From positions 2,254,543 through 2,318,542 of the forward strand of contig NZ_JABBGB010000001.1 of assembly GCF_012927185.1 (NCBI RefSeq): a DNA stretch of 64,000 nt, given 5' to 3'. Of the stretch, positions 1-9,124 are shown in pieces (the stretch's first letter is position 1; each line of letters opens with the position of its first letter). A program made the translations under genes and the position numbers. A model generated the notes under the pieces. It was not told the DNA's origin. It saw only the letters and a program-made list of their open reading frames with translations, and made no database searches. Source of the DNA: Pseudoflavitalea sp. G-6-1-2 (GTDB taxonomy: Bacteria; Bacteroidota; Bacteroidia; Chitinophagales; Chitinophagaceae).

Positions 1-34
1 TTATCTACATTTAGCGATCTAACTTTTTATTATC

Positions 35-592
35 ATGAAAATGCGTTCGTTACTAATTATTCTTGCGCTGTTTACAGGTTTAGCCACTGTTTCGGCACAA
101 CAACCAAAGTCGGCAGAAGCCATTCTCAAAGAGGGTTATGCCGAGGCTAAGAAAGAAAAGAAGAATCTGTTTGTGATGTTCCATGCAAGCTGGTGCGGAT
201 GGTGCCATCTGATGGATACATCCATGAACGACGCATCAGTTAAAAAGTATTTCGATAAGAGCTTTGTGATCAAACATATTGTAGTGAGTGAAGCGAAAGA
301 CAAGAAGAATCTCGAAACGCCTGGTGGCATGGAGATGCTGCAAAAATATCATGCAGCCGATCAGGGCATTCCCCTGTGGCTGGTATTCGATGCAAAAGGT
401 ACATTGCTGGGCGATTCACAGCAAAGACCGGATGGTGTTGGTCTCGATCAGCCGGGGAAGAATGTAGGATGCCCTGCTACGCAGGAAGAAGTGGATCATT
501 TCATCAAAGTTTTGAAAGTGTCAACAACTTTAAAAGAAGACGAACTGGCTGCCATTGCAGCGCGTTTCAGAAAGAACGACAGAGGTCATTAA
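35..592 (+). CDS. Secreted thioredoxin-fold protein with CGWC motif
   Basis: The 185-residue product begins with a clear signal peptide (MKMRSL, hydrophobic core, cleavage near SAQQ), so it should act in the periplasm. A thioredoxin-like fold follows, with the active-site motif CGWCHLMD near residues 53-60 and a cis-Pro type segment (GIPLWLVFD) near 110. This matches the thioredoxin_7/DUF255-like group, which reduces or isomerises disulfides in exported proteins. The spacing and the tryptophan between the cysteines fit a reductase-type site, but the substrate is not visible. The ATG at 35 is followed by a second ATG two codons on; both give a good signal peptide. It stands alone and ends at a strong terminator. 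Confidence 0.8.
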   Translation: MKMRSLLIILALFTGLATVSAQQPKSAEAILKEGYAEAKKEKKNLFVMFHASWCGWCHLMDTSMNDASVKKYFDKSFVIKHIVVSEAKDKKNLETPGGMEMLQKYHAADQGIPLWLVFDAKGTLLGDSQQRPDGVGLDQPGKNVGCPATQEEVDHFIKVLKVSTTLKEDELAAIAARFRKNDRGH

Positions 593-616
593 CGTTTGAT
601 GTGTTATTCCAATGAT

Positions 617-660
617 AAAGCGGCCCGGAGCCTGTATCGATACAGTTTCCGGGCCGCTTT
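617..660. terminator. Bidirectional intrinsic terminator
   Basis: A 13-bp perfect stem (AAAGCGGCCCGGA paired with TCCGGGCCGCTTT) encloses a second palindrome, CTGTATCGATACAG. It lies between two convergent genes and has A and T flanks, so it can stop transcription from both sides. Confidence 0.85.
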
Positions 661-686
661 GTGTTATAGTTTATCCGTCTTAATTA

Positions 687-1217
687 TTATAAACCCAGCC
701 TGTCTTTCCTTTCCTGCCGAACACTCCGGAGCATCTGGCTGTAATCGAATTTTTTATTGAGGGCGATGAGGCTCTCTGCAATGCGTTTTGCTTTCGTTTC
801 TTCTGTTTTTGCATTGTCGATATTCTTGCTCCAGTATCGTTGATGAGCAGGAGTGAGAGATTTGAAAAATGCAAGTGCTTCGGGTTCTTCTTCCAGCAAC
901 TCCATGAAGTCTTTGTTGAACTGGTACTCTTCTTTATCAACAGTGATTTGCACCTTCAGGGTTGCACCCTTTTTTTTGCCGGTGCCTTTTCTCATGTCGG
1001 CATTGATGGGCAGAATGAAGGTGCCGCCACCCATTGGAATGAGATAGGCTCCTTTGAAGGAATAGCTGTCCAGCTTGCCTTTTACGCGAAAAGATTTCTT
1101 ATTGCCGGGGAGAATTTTCTGGGCGATTTCTTCAGTGATGTCGATATACGACCATCCTGTTTTCTCGCCCATTTTTTCAAACTTGTGTATTACAGCAGTA
1201 AATTGAACCATACTCAT
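687..1217 (-). CDS. YdeI/OmpD-associated family protein with DUF1905 domain
   Basis: The 176-residue cytoplasmic protein has an N-terminal DUF1905 beta-barrel-like part (about 1-85, with KFEKMGEKTGWSYIDI and the GGGTFILPI segment). A C-terminal YdeI/OmpD-associated helical part follows (about 105-176, with LTPAHQRYWSKNIDNAKTEE). Family members are linked by name to bacteriocin protection or the outer-membrane protein OmpD, but the biochemical role is unknown. Two ATGs (1217 and 1211) are possible starts. It lies 21 bp downstream of the small gene ending at 1239 and may be co-transcribed with it. Confidence 0.75.
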   Translation of the reverse strand: MSMVQFTAVIHKFEKMGEKTGWSYIDITEEIAQKILPGNKKSFRVKGKLDSYSFKGAYLIPMGGGTFILPINADMRKGTGKKKGATLKVQITVDKEEYQFNKDFMELLEEEPEALAFFKSLTPAHQRYWSKNIDNAKTEETKAKRIAESLIALNKKFDYSQMLRSVRQERKDRLGL

Positions 1218-1238
1218 GATGGTATAAACTTACCTGAT

Positions 1239-1526
1239 TTAGCTGAATTGTGATGCAGTTGGATTCTGCAATTCTTCTTCGATGAGTTCGTGCAGTTTCT
1301 TTTCATTGTCCCAGATCCAGCGGGGGAGTGTTTGTTCCATGATCTTCCATGAACCATCTTCTTTCTGCATGCGGAAAAGAATTCTGTTACCTCTGTCGTC
1401 TACAACATCTACAGTGAATATTCCTTCCTGCTGTCCGCCCAGCTTGCGGAAATTAAACTCTCTCAGACGACCTTCAGCCTTCAGCAGTTTGGTGAACTGA
1501 ATATTCTTTACAAAATGAATGCGCAT
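1239..1526 (-). CDS. Small conserved-looking protein of unknown function
   Basis: The product is 95 residues, soluble and charged, with no signal peptide or membrane segment. The pattern of short beta strands (GIFTVDVVDDRGNRILFRMQ) followed by an acidic C-terminal helix (NEKKLHELIEEELQ) suggests a compact alpha/beta fold. I do not recognise the family. It precedes the DUF1905/YdeI gene in the same direction with a 21-bp gap, so the two probably form a small operon. Protein-like composition and the ATG start support a real gene. Confidence 0.6.
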   Translation of the reverse strand: MRIHFVKNIQFTKLLKAEGRLREFNFRKLGGQQEGIFTVDVVDDRGNRILFRMQKEDGSWKIMEQTLPRWIWDNEKKLHELIEEELQNPTASQFS

Positions 1527-1720
1527 ATATGGTTATTAATAATTCCTTTACTATCAATTCTTGTGCTACAAATTGCAGCAATGTGTAATCAGGCCCAAAA
1601 AAAATGGGCGGATCAAAATGGCCGGTTGTGGGGAGTGGGTGTAAATGGGCGGACAAGGATTCGTTTGCAAGATAAGGGAAATGCCGGGATTTCCTAATCG
1701 GATACCCTTATGGTGGATAA

Positions 1721-1749
1721 CAAAAAAGCCCGGCTGATGGCCGGGCTTT
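1721..1749 (-). terminator. Intrinsic terminator of ahcY
   Basis: The stem AAAGCCCGGC/GCCGGGCTTT with a five-base loop is followed on the minus strand by a run of T (six A on the plus strand, 1722-1727). It lies 24 bp beyond the ahcY stop. Confidence 0.85.
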
Positions 1750-1772
1750 GAATATGCATTGCAAATGACTTT

Positions 1773-3101
1773 TTAGTATCTGTAATGTTCAGCTTTGAAC
1801 GGACCATCTTTGGGGATACCGAGGTATTCCGCCTGTTCTGTAGTCAGTTCATCGAGTTCTACACCGATCTTTCCGAGGTGCAGGCGGGCTACTTTCTCAT
1901 CGAGGTGTTTAGGGAGAACATACACTTTGTTTTCGTAAGCGTTGGTGTTCGTCCACAGTTCAATCTGAGCCAGTGTCTGATTGGTGAAGGAATTACTCAT
2001 TACGAAGCTCGGGTGACCTGTAGCGCAGCCCAGGTTAACGAGGCGGCCTTCAGCCAGTACAATTACATCTTTACCTTCGATGGTATAGAGATCTACCTGA
2101 GGTTTGATGGTGTCTTTGGTGTTGCCATAGCTGGCATTGAGCCATGCCATATCGATCTCGATATCGAAGTGACCGATATTACAAACGATGGCTTTGTCTT
2201 TCATTGAACGGAAATGCTTTTCTGTAATGAGGTCGCGGCAACCTGAAGCGGTAACAATGATGTCTGCTTCTTTCACAGCGTCGATCATTTTCTTCACTTC
2301 AAAACCGTCCATTGCAGCCTGAAGGGCGCAGATAGGATCGATCTCAGTTACGATAACGCGGCAACCGGCTCCTGCGAGTGATGCAGCAGAACCTTTACCT
2401 ACGTCTCCATAACCACCTACAACTGCCACTTTACCAGCGAGCATGATGTCGGTAGCGCGGCGGATAGAATCTACCAGGCTCTCTTTACATCCGTATTTGT
2501 TGTCGAATTTGCTCTTGGTAACAGAGTCGTTTACGTTGATGGCAGGGATTGGCAATGTGCCTTTAGCCATTCTTTCGTACAGGCGGTGAACACCGGTAGT
2601 GGTTTCTTCACTCAATCCTTTGATATGTTGTACCAGCTCAGGGTATTTGTCGAAAGCAATATTGGTAAGATCACCACCATCGTCGAGGATCATATTGAGC
2701 GGGCGATCGGCACCACCGAAGAACAGTGTTTGCTCGATGCACCAGTCTGCTTCTTCCTGTGTTTGTCCTTTCCAGGCAAATACGCCGATGCCAGCTGCTG
2801 CGATAGCTGCTGCTGCATGGTCCTGCGTAGAGAAGATATTGCAGCTGCTCCATTTCACTTCGGCACCCAGTGCTACCAGTGTTTCGATCAGCACGGCTGT
2901 CTGAATGGTCATGTGCAGGCAACCCGCAACACGCGCACCTTTCAGGGGCTGGCTGGGTCCGTATTCTTTTCTCAGACTCATCAGACCTGGCATTTCTGCT
3001 TCTGCGAGACGGATCTCTTTGCGACCCCACTCTGCCAGGGAAATATCTTTTACTTTATACGGTAAAGAAAAGTCAATGGTAGACTTTGAAATAGTTGACA
3101 T
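1773..3101 (-). CDS. ahcY: Adenosylhomocysteinase (S-adenosylhomocysteine hydrolase)
   Basis: The enzyme splits S-adenosylhomocysteine into homocysteine and adenosine, so it recycles the product of all SAM-dependent methyltransferases. It is a cytoplasmic NAD-dependent tetramer. The 442-residue length is normal. Diagnostic segments are [13 protein letters not shown] and [13 protein letters not shown] near the N-terminus, DDGGDLT, the Rossmann motif [10 protein letters not shown] near residue 230, the GHFDIEIDM segment, and the conserved C-terminal end KAEHYRY. It appears monocistronic, with a promoter element just upstream and a terminator downstream. No SAH riboswitch fits in the short leader. 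Confidence 0.97.
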   Translation of the reverse strand: MSTISKSTIDFSLPYKVKDISLAEWGRKEIRLAEAEMPGLMSLRKEYGPSQPLKGARVAGCLHMTIQTAVLIETLVALGAEVKWSSCNIFSTQDHAAAAIAAAGIGVFAWKGQTQEEADWCIEQTLFFGGADRPLNMILDDGGDLTNIAFDKYPELVQHIKGLSEETTTGVHRLYERMAKGTLPIPAINVNDSVTKSKFDNKYGCKESLVDSIRRATDIMLAGKVAVVGGYGDVGKGSAASLAGAGCRVIVTEIDPICALQAAMDGFEVKKMIDAVKEADIIVTASGCRDLITEKHFRSMKDKAIVCNIGHFDIEIDMAWLNASYGNTKDTIKPQVDLYTIEGKDVIVLAEGRLVNLGCATGHPSFVMSNSFTNQTLAQIELWTNTNAYENKVYVLPKHLDEKVARLHLGKIGVELDELTTEQAEYLGIPKDGPFKAEHYRY

Positions 3102-3123
3102 ATAAATGGTTTGATTTCGTGTG

Positions 3124-3131
3124 CAAAATTA
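3124..3131 (-). promoter_or_regulatory. Bacteroidota -7 element upstream of ahcY
   Basis: The minus strand reads TAATTTTG, matching the TANNTTTG consensus of the Bacteroidota primary sigma factor, 22 bp upstream of the ahcY ATG. A good -33 TTTG is not visible at the usual spacing. Confidence 0.55.
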
Positions 3132-3196
3132 CGAAAAAGGCAGGAAACATAAGCAGTATCCGTGCCAGATCAGGCGGTTATTACAATCAGGAGACA

Positions 3197-3607
3197 TTAT
3201 TGTTTCGAAATATCCGACACTGATTTCTTCTCTAAGATTTTGAGGGTGGCATCCCTTACCGCAATCATCATATCGTGAAGGCCGCATTGCTTTTCGTCGC
3301 AGTTCTTGCAGCGTTCATAGAAATAGAGACTTACGCAGGGGAGCATGGCGATTGGCCCGTCTATCAGGCGCATCACCTTGGCCATGGATATATCTTTGGG
3401 CGCTACTTTGAAAAAATAGCCGCCACCCTTTCCTTTTTTAGAGTCGAGGATGTCTGCCTTTTTCAGTTCGAGCAGGATATTCTCCAGGAACTTCAGGGGT
3501 ATTTTTTTCTTTTTGGCAATTTCAGCGATGAGTACGGGCTGGTTGTCTTTTTTTTCAGCCATGTACATCAGTGCTTTAAAAGCATATTGTGCTTTCTTCG
3601 ATAACAT
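3197..3607 (-). CDS. Rrf2-family transcriptional regulator
   Basis: The 136-residue protein has the typical Rrf2 winged helix at its N-terminus (MLSKKAQYAFKALMYMA, then AEIAKKKKIPLKFLENIL and the GKGGGYF wing). It carries four cysteines around residues 91-109 in a C-x8-C-x2-C-x4-C pattern. Rrf2 proteins such as IscR and NsrR use a three-cysteine loop to hold an Fe-S cluster and sense iron, redox state or nitric oxide. The four-cysteine arrangement here could bind a cluster or a metal. It stands between ahcY and the LuxR-type gene with its own spacing; no target operator was identified. Confidence 0.85.
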   Translation of the reverse strand: MLSKKAQYAFKALMYMAEKKDNQPVLIAEIAKKKKIPLKFLENILLELKKADILDSKKGKGGGYFFKVAPKDISMAKVMRLIDGPIAMLPCVSLYFYERCKNCDEKQCGLHDMMIAVRDATLKILEKKSVSDISKQ

Positions 3608-3661
3608 TTGGGTCTGATTTCGAGGCGAGAAAGATAGAATAATTTTCTGAATAGCTGCGTT

Positions 3662-3886
3662 TCAGACCAATTTATGCTCATAGGCATATTTGATCAGTCC
3701 GATTACAGAGCTGGTTTGCGTTTTCCGAAGGATATTTTTCCGGTGCGTTTCCACTGTACGTTCACTGATAAAAAGGTTGGTGGCAATTTCTTTGTTGCTG
3801 AACTCTTTTTCTATCAACCGCAGTACTTCGAGCTCCCTTTCAGTTAATGGGATGGCTGCAGCACTCTTCTCCTGTTGCTTCTTCAT
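3662..3886 (-). CDS. Stand-alone LuxR/GerE-type HTH protein
   Basis: The product is only 74 residues and is almost entirely a LuxR C-terminal DNA-binding domain: LTERELEVLRLIEKEFSNKE, then ISERTVETHRKNILRK, then a final helix. All signature positions of the NarL/FixJ HTH are present. The receiver or ligand domain that usually precedes it is missing, and the upstream sequence holds no in-frame receiver fragment. It may bind DNA constitutively, be controlled by its own amount, or pair with a receiver encoded elsewhere; a NarL-type receiver without an HTH lies at 21275-21712. Confidence 0.8.
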   Translation of the reverse strand: MKKQQEKSAAAIPLTERELEVLRLIEKEFSNKEIATNLFISERTVETHRKNILRKTQTSSVIGLIKYAYEHKLV

Positions 3887-4198
3887 AATCTCGTTGGGTT
3901 AATTCATTAATGGAGGCATCTTACTGATGCCACATGGCCAATGCGAAAACAAAACTGATTACTGATGGACTGCCGGCAGGCATTTGCCGGTTGCATGTTG
4001 TTCGGATGATGGAAAAAAATAATATCCGTAAAATGCCAGGTTGGGGTTTAAATATCGGGCGGAAAGCGGAATCTGCCAGTGTGATTCAGTTAGAAAGTAG
4101 CGGTTCATACAGCACAATTTGGTAAAGGTTTCTATACTGAATATAACACTAATTGCAGAACACACGAATTATTTCTGCTCTTAATAACTTGCTTTGGA
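3887..4198. other. Intergenic region without a recognisable gene
   Basis: These 312 bp separate the LuxR-type gene from the end of dapB. Short open frames exist on both strands but lack protein-like composition. I see no tRNA, no clear terminator for dapB and no exact TANNTTTG element. It must hold the promoter of the LuxR-type gene. Confidence 0.5.
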
Positions 4199-4915
4199 TC
4201 AAATTCCAAGCACATCACTCATAGAAAAAATACCTTTTTTGTTTTGCAGAAACTCTGCTGCCAGTACGGCTCCTGTGGCAAAACCCTGACGGTTGTGGGC
4301 GGTATGCCTGATCTCGATATCATCGATGGCTGAGGTATAGGTAATCACATGCGTGCCGGGAGCGGGGTCGATGCGTTCGCTGAGTATCACCAGATCGGAA
4401 GCATTGCTGCCATCATGATTTACCCATTTGGTCTTTTGTTTGTTTTGCTCCAGTATCTGTTCGGCAAGTGTGATAGCTGTTCCGCTTGGTGCATCTTTTT
4501 TCTGTGTGTGATGTATCTCCAGCATCTTCACATCGTACTCAGGATGCGGCTGCATCAATGCGGCCAGCTTTTGGTTGAGGGCAAAGAATATATTTACGCC
4601 TACGCTGAAATTGCTGGCGTAGAGCATGGCGCTGTTATGCGCTGTGCAACTTGCTTTGGCGGCTTCATATTTGTCGAGCCATCCGGTTGATCCGCTTACT
4701 ACAGGCACGCCCGCTTCTATGCAGCGAAGGATGTTCTCATACGCACTTTCCGGACCGGTAAACTCGATGGCCACATCTGCTTTGCGGATATTTTCAATGG
4801 TATTGTCTTCGAGATTATCGATAGACACTTTCAATACCACCTCGTGTCCGCGCTGCAATGCAATGGCTTCAATAGCCTGTCCCATTTTACCATAACCGAT
4901 AAGTGCGATCTTCAT
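4199..4915 (-). CDS. dapB: 4-hydroxy-tetrahydrodipicolinate reductase
   Basis: DapB reduces 4-hydroxy-tetrahydrodipicolinate to tetrahydrodipicolinate with NAD(P)H, a step of the diaminopimelate and lysine pathway that feeds peptidoglycan synthesis. The 238-residue length suits the short Bacteroidota form. The nucleotide-binding motif GYGKMG lies at residues 7-12, and the catalytic and substrate segment EIHHTQKKDAPSGTA near 133-147 carries the paired His and the Lys of the family. It is the last gene of the parA-parB-DUF5683-dapB run, 27 bp after the previous stop. The lepB gene that often follows in Bacteroidota is not present here. Confidence 0.95.
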   Translation of the reverse strand: MKIALIGYGKMGQAIEAIALQRGHEVVLKVSIDNLEDNTIENIRKADVAIEFTGPESAYENILRCIEAGVPVVSGSTGWLDKYEAAKASCTAHNSAMLYASNFSVGVNIFFALNQKLAALMQPHPEYDVKMLEIHHTQKKDAPSGTAITLAEQILEQNKQKTKWVNHDGSNASDLVILSERIDPAPGTHVITYTSAIDDIEIRHTAHNRQGFATGAVLAAEFLQNKKGIFSMSDVLGI

Positions 4916-4942
4916 AGATGTTAGTTCTGTGTAAGCTTGTTT

Positions 4943-5668
4943 TTAGCGCAGCGAAGGTAGCCCTTTTGCCCGATTATTTGTACCAAGATTGAACACAAGG
5001 CTCAATCCCACAGAATTCCCCGGAAGAATGGCAGGGGTGATGTTCATGGAAATATTGTCGCTGATGTCGAAGTCTTTGAGGTGCGCGTCTACTGTTGCAT
5101 CCACAATCTGCAGCCCCCAGAAGAGCAGGCCAACCAGTACGGAGTAGTCCATATTCTTACGGTACTCGTTGCGGTAGTTCATCAATGCACTCTGGCTTTT
5201 TCTTTCTACCAGCGGCAGCACGCGCGGATGCACTTTTGCCATGCTGTCTGCATTGCCGTAACTGTTGTTGGCTACAATGGAAAGACCATAACGGATACGG
5301 TCGTACCATTTTTTATTGTCTACAAACAGGTAGGCGGGGATTCCAATGGCTGCGTAAACGATGGGCAGCTTCCAGTATTTTTTATTGTAGATCTGGCCCC
5401 ATCCGGGAATGATGGCGGAGCGGATAGTTGCTGTGCGGGGATTGTGTTTCTTCTTCTTTACCGTATCTGTTTTCAGCAATGCACTGGTATCGGCCTGCAG
5501 CCTGATGGGAGCCTTGGGCACTGTATCCAGTTTCTTAGGCGCTGTTGTATCGAAGGCATAATGAAGGTAAACGTAGCGATGAACAGGCAACACCACATTC
5601 TTTTCATCTGCACGCACAGACGACACACCTATCAGTAACAACAGTATGGCAGAGAGAACACGTATCAT
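4943..5668 (-). CDS. DUF5683 domain membrane-associated protein
   Basis: The 241-residue protein starts with a signal peptide or anchor (MIRVLSAILLLLIGVSSVRA). The DUF5683 core follows at about 80-170, with RSAIIPGWGQIYNKKYWKLP and a hydrophobic stretch VYAAIGIPAYLFV. The C-terminal part looks like beta strands. The function is unknown, though the family is nearly restricted to Bacteroidota and is usually found between parB and dapB, exactly as here. It starts 10 bp after parB stops, so translation is probably linked. The constant position beside chromosome-partition and peptidoglycan genes suggests an envelope or division-related role; this is inference. Confidence 0.8.
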   Translation of the reverse strand: MIRVLSAILLLLIGVSSVRADEKNVVLPVHRYVYLHYAFDTTAPKKLDTVPKAPIRLQADTSALLKTDTVKKKKHNPRTATIRSAIIPGWGQIYNKKYWKLPIVYAAIGIPAYLFVDNKKWYDRIRYGLSIVANNSYGNADSMAKVHPRVLPLVERKSQSALMNYRNEYRKNMDYSVLVGLLFWGLQIVDATVDAHLKDFDISDNISMNITPAILPGNSVGLSLVFNLGTNNRAKGLPSLR

Positions 5669-5678
5669 GAAAACGATC

Positions 5679-6602
5679 TTAATTGGCCGTTACACCAATC
5701 TGATCGAGAATCTTTGTGAGATCCTGGATCGAGTAATATTCAATCGAGATCATACCATGACCTTTCTTGCTGTGATTGAGTTTTACTTTGGTGCTGAAAT
5801 GCGATGCTAAATTATCTTCAATTTTCTTGTATGTAGGAGGCAATGTCGATTTTGATGAAGATTTAACAGCGTTCGGTCCCTTGTACATTTTGCGTACAAG
5901 CTCTTCGGTTTGCCGTACACTGAGGCCGTTTGTTTTGATCTCGTTGAAGATGAAAAGCTGCGTATCTACTGCATCAACATTGATCAGCGCGCGGGCATGG
6001 CCCATGCTGATTACATTGGTGCGAACTGCTACCTGAATATCTGGCGGCAGTTTCAGCAGACGGATATAATTGGCTACTGTACTTCTTTCTTTACCCATTC
6101 TTTCTGCTACCTGCTCCTGCGTATGCTGCAGTTCTTCCATCATACGTTTATAGCTCAGCGCAATTTCCATGGCGTTGAGGTCTTCGCGTTGCAGGTTTTC
6201 GAGCAGGGCCAGCTCCAGCAATTCCTGGTCGTTGGCCTGGCGGATATAGGCAGGAACATCTTTCAGTCCGGCCAGTTTCGAGGCTCTCCATCTGCGTTCA
6301 CCTGAGATCAGGCGGTACTTTCCTCCGGGGAGGCCCGATACCGTGATCGGCTGAACCAGATCGTGTATTTTGATGGAGGCTGCGAGTTCATTGAGCGCTG
6401 TTTCGTCGAAATCACGGCGCGGCTGTTTGGGATTCGGTTCAATATCTCCAACTGGGATACGTTGCATGGTAGTAACCTGCTCTACAACTGCACCTTTCAG
6501 CTGACCAGTGCTTGTTTTGAGATCGGAATCAATGCTCTGCAACAGGGAACGGATTCCCTTTCCTAACGCTTCTTTATTATTTTCTTTCTTTGGGTTGCTC
6601 AT
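5679..6602 (-). CDS. parB: Chromosome partitioning protein ParB
   Basis: ParB binds parS sites near the origin, spreads as a CTP-dependent clamp and works with ParA to segregate replicated origins. The 307-residue protein shows the N-terminal ParB/Srx domain (IPVGDIEPNPKQPRRDFDE, then GERRWRASKLAGL), the HTH DNA-binding part (TQEQVAERMGKERSTVANYI) and a C-terminal dimerisation region. The start is the ATG at 6602, 36 bp after parA. No near-perfect parS (GTTTCACGTGAAAC type) was seen in the window. A chromosomal parAB locus often lies near the origin, which is weak evidence on the position of this window. Confidence 0.95.
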   Translation of the reverse strand: MSNPKKENNKEALGKGIRSLLQSIDSDLKTSTGQLKGAVVEQVTTMQRIPVGDIEPNPKQPRRDFDETALNELAASIKIHDLVQPITVSGLPGGKYRLISGERRWRASKLAGLKDVPAYIRQANDQELLELALLENLQREDLNAMEIALSYKRMMEELQHTQEQVAERMGKERSTVANYIRLLKLPPDIQVAVRTNVISMGHARALINVDAVDTQLFIFNEIKTNGLSVRQTEELVRKMYKGPNAVKSSSKSTLPPTYKKIEDNLASHFSTKVKLNHSKKGHGMISIEYYSIQDLTKILDQIGVTAN

Positions 6603-6638
6603 GAACTGTATTCGTTTACAGATGGTAGTTTGAAATGC

Positions 6639-7439
6639 TTACTCCAGAATCCTTTCTTCCTGTCTGATCTTGGTCATGTTATTCTTCTGCAGAATTTCTT
6701 TGGCAAGATTGAGGTAGTTGATGGCTCCCTTGCTCTGTCCATCGTACAGAATTACGGGTTTACCAACGCTGGGCGCTTCACTGATTCTGGTATTACGGTG
6801 GATGATGGTATTGAACACCATTTCGTCGAAGTGTTTGCGCACTTCGTTCACCACCTGATTGCAGAGGCGAAGCCTTCCATCGTACATGGTCATCAGAATG
6901 CCTTCGATAACGAGGGCTGTATTGAGGCGGCTTTGTACAATTTTAATAGTATTGAGGAGTTTGCCCAAACCTTCGAGGGCGAAGAACTCGGTCTGAACCG
7001 GAACAATCACTGAATCAGCGGCCACGAGAGCGTTTACAGTGATCAGGCCCAGAGAAGGAGAGCAATCGATGATAATGAAATCGTACTCGGTTTTTACCGG
7101 CTCGAGAATTCCTTTCAGTACACTTTCGCGGTTGGGGTAGTTGATCATTTCAATCTCGGCACCTACCAGATCGATATGGGAAGGAATCACATCCAGATTG
7201 GGGATCTCCGATTTCAATACCACATCTTTGGCAGCAGTTCCGTTAACCATGCAATCGTACAGGCTCTGCTGAATATTGTGCAGGTCGAAGCCCACCCCTG
7301 TGGTGCTGTTGGCCTGCGGGTCTGCATCTACCAGCAGTGTTCTGAATTCGAGCACGGCCAAACTAGCCGCCAGATTGATGGCAGAAGTAGTTTTTCCTAC
7401 TCCTCCTTTTTGATTTGCTACTCCTATTACTCGCGCCAT
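6639..7439 (-). CDS. parA: Chromosome partitioning ATPase ParA
   Basis: ParA is a Walker-type ATPase that binds DNA non-specifically when ATP-bound and is released by ParB, pulling origins apart. The 266-residue protein has the deviant Walker A motif KGGVGKTT at residues 11-18, the DADPQANST switch and the [11 protein letters not shown]alker B region near 120. This is the short chromosomal (Soj-like) form without an N-terminal HTH. It is the first gene of the run towards dapB. The 282 bp upstream contain CAAAATTTA near 7494, one base off a minus-strand -7 element. Confidence 0.95.
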   Translation of the reverse strand: MARVIGVANQKGGVGKTTSAINLAASLAVLEFRTLLVDADPQANSTTGVGFDLHNIQQSLYDCMVNGTAAKDVVLKSEIPNLDVIPSHIDLVGAEIEMINYPNRESVLKGILEPVKTEYDFIIIDCSPSLGLITVNALVAADSVIVPVQTEFFALEGLGKLLNTIKIVQSRLNTALVIEGILMTMYDGRLRLCNQVVNEVRKHFDEMVFNTIIHRNTRISEAPSVGKPVILYDGQSKGAINYLNLAKEILQKNNMTKIRQEERILE

Positions 7440-7721
7440 TGTAGAGTACCTAATTTAGTGGATCGTAAAAATGTCCCCAATCAGCAAGACTACAAAATTT
7501 AGTTTTGCCCACCGGGAAACCGGGTTATTTTGCTGTAGATTAGCCGATATTTGGGGCCGAAGACCGTAATAATCAACCATTCTGCAGCGATTGCCTGCCA
7601 TAAAATCCGGGTAAGCCATTACAGCAGGACGGCAAAAATACACTTCCCCCCCAACAATCGCAACCAAAAGGGCTGCTGACTGTTAAATAAAGTTTCAACC
7701 AAGGAAATAAATTCTCATCCA

Positions 7722-8969
7722 ATGCGCAATTCCGGATTCTGGTGGATCATCGTGGGTATCATGATCTTACTGGATATTTATGTATATCAGGCCATCAAAG
7801 TGGTACTGCCCGATAATTCCCCTAAGACAAGACTTTTCATCATTGCACTATATTGGACGGTCTCCGTCGCCATCATCGCAACGATGGTAGCTTTGCCCTA
7901 TGTAGACTTCGGAGGTCTCGGCCGCGCATTCCAAACCTATATGCGGGCCATCATCATCGGACTGTTTCTGGCCAAACTCATTATCGGCATCTTCCTGGCC
8001 CTCGATGATATCCGCCGTGGTGGCATGTGGGTGATCGGTAAACTGTTCAGCAATCCTTCCGTTCCCATCAATACAAAATCCGATGGCATTACCCGCTCCG
8101 CTTTCCTCAGCTGGCTCGGTATCGCTGCCGGCAGTTCGGTTTTCGGCACCCTGCTCTACGGATTCAGCAACAAATACAAATATCAGGTGAACAGAATCCC
8201 CATGAGTTTTGCCAATCTGCCGGCTGCATTCAAAGGACTGAAAATTGTACATATCTCGGATATCCATTCCGGCAGCTTTATGGACAAAAAAGCGGTTGCC
8301 CATGGGGTAGAGAAGATCATGAAAGAAAAACCCGATCTGATTCTCTTCACCGGCGATCTCGTAAACGACCGCGCCACCGAAATGGAAGAGTACATGGATG
8401 TGTTCAATCAGCTGAAAGCGCCATTGGGTGTTTACTCCACTTTAGGCAACCACGATTACGGCGATTATGTGAAATGGGAAAGTGCAGCAGCCAAGGTAGC
8501 CAATCTCGAAAGGCTGAAAGCCGTTCATGGCGAACTCGGCTGGAGACTGCTGATGAACGAACACGTGGTTCTCGAAAAAGGGGCGGACAAAATTGCCGTG
8601 CTCGGCATCGAGAACTGGGGAGCCAAAGGCAATTTCCCCAAGTACGGAAAGATGAGCGAAGCACATCCCGGCACAGAACAGATCCCATTCAAGATATTGC
8701 TCAGCCACGATCCCAGCCATTGGGAGGCAGAAGTGATACCACAATATAAAGATGTAGACCTCATGCTCAGCGGACACACGCATGGCATGCAGTTCGGCGT
8801 AGAGCTGCCCGGCTTCAAATGGAGCCCTGTTCAATATATGTACAAACAGTGGGCAGGATTGTACGAAAATGATACGCAGAAATTATACGTCAACCGGGGG
8901 TATGGATTCCTCGGTTATCCCGGACGTGTGGGAATATTACCCGAAATTACCGTGATCACCCTGGCATAG
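7722..8969 (+). CDS. Membrane-anchored calcineurin-like metallophosphoesterase
   Basis: The 415-residue protein has an N-terminal membrane part of about four helices (residues 7-110) and a metallophosphoesterase domain facing one side. Metal-binding motifs are DIHSG (about 183), GDLVND (about 212), GNHDYGDY (about 242), LLSHDP (about 327) and GHTHGMQFG (about 350). This layout resembles the YkuE/YaeI-type phosphodiesterases, some of which act on lipid or nucleotide phosphoesters. The substrate cannot be told from the sequence. It stands alone, divergent from parA. Confidence 0.85.
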   Translation: MRNSGFWWIIVGIMILLDIYVYQAIKVVLPDNSPKTRLFIIALYWTVSVAIIATMVALPYVDFGGLGRAFQTYMRAIIIGLFLAKLIIGIFLALDDIRRGGMWVIGKLFSNPSVPINTKSDGITRSAFLSWLGIAAGSSVFGTLLYGFSNKYKYQVNRIPMSFANLPAAFKGLKIVHISDIHSGSFMDKKAVAHGVEKIMKEKPDLILFTGDLVNDRATEMEEYMDVFNQLKAPLGVYSTLGNHDYGDYVKWESAAAKVANLERLKAVHGELGWRLLMNEHVVLEKGADKIAVLGIENWGAKGNFPKYGKMSEAHPGTEQIPFKILLSHDPSHWEAEVIPQYKDVDLMLSGHTHGMQFGVELPGFKWSPVQYMYKQWAGLYENDTQKLYVNRGYGFLGYPGRVGILPEITVITLA

Positions 8970-9124
8970 CTGATCATCTGACATGATATGGCGTTTATTT
9001 CGCATGCGTATTCATGTGAGATGTTATTTTATATTACAAATCCGCGATTACGTAGATATTAACAAGCGATTGCAACATACTGGCACACCAATTGAAAAAA
9101 CAGGGTTGAACCAAATTACAATGT

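Noticed and set aside
1515..1697. 60-codon plus-strand frame with hydrophobic start
   Set aside because: The first 25 residues look like a membrane helix, but the rest is not protein-like, and it overlaps the start of the opposite gene at 1239-1526. Left as unlikely rather than excluded.
3102..3196. SAH or SAM riboswitch in front of ahcY
   Set aside because: The leader downstream of the -7 element is only about 20 bases, too short for a known riboswitch.
5679..7439. parS site near parAB
   Set aside because: I looked for GTTTCACGTGAAAC-like palindromes and found no near match in the window.
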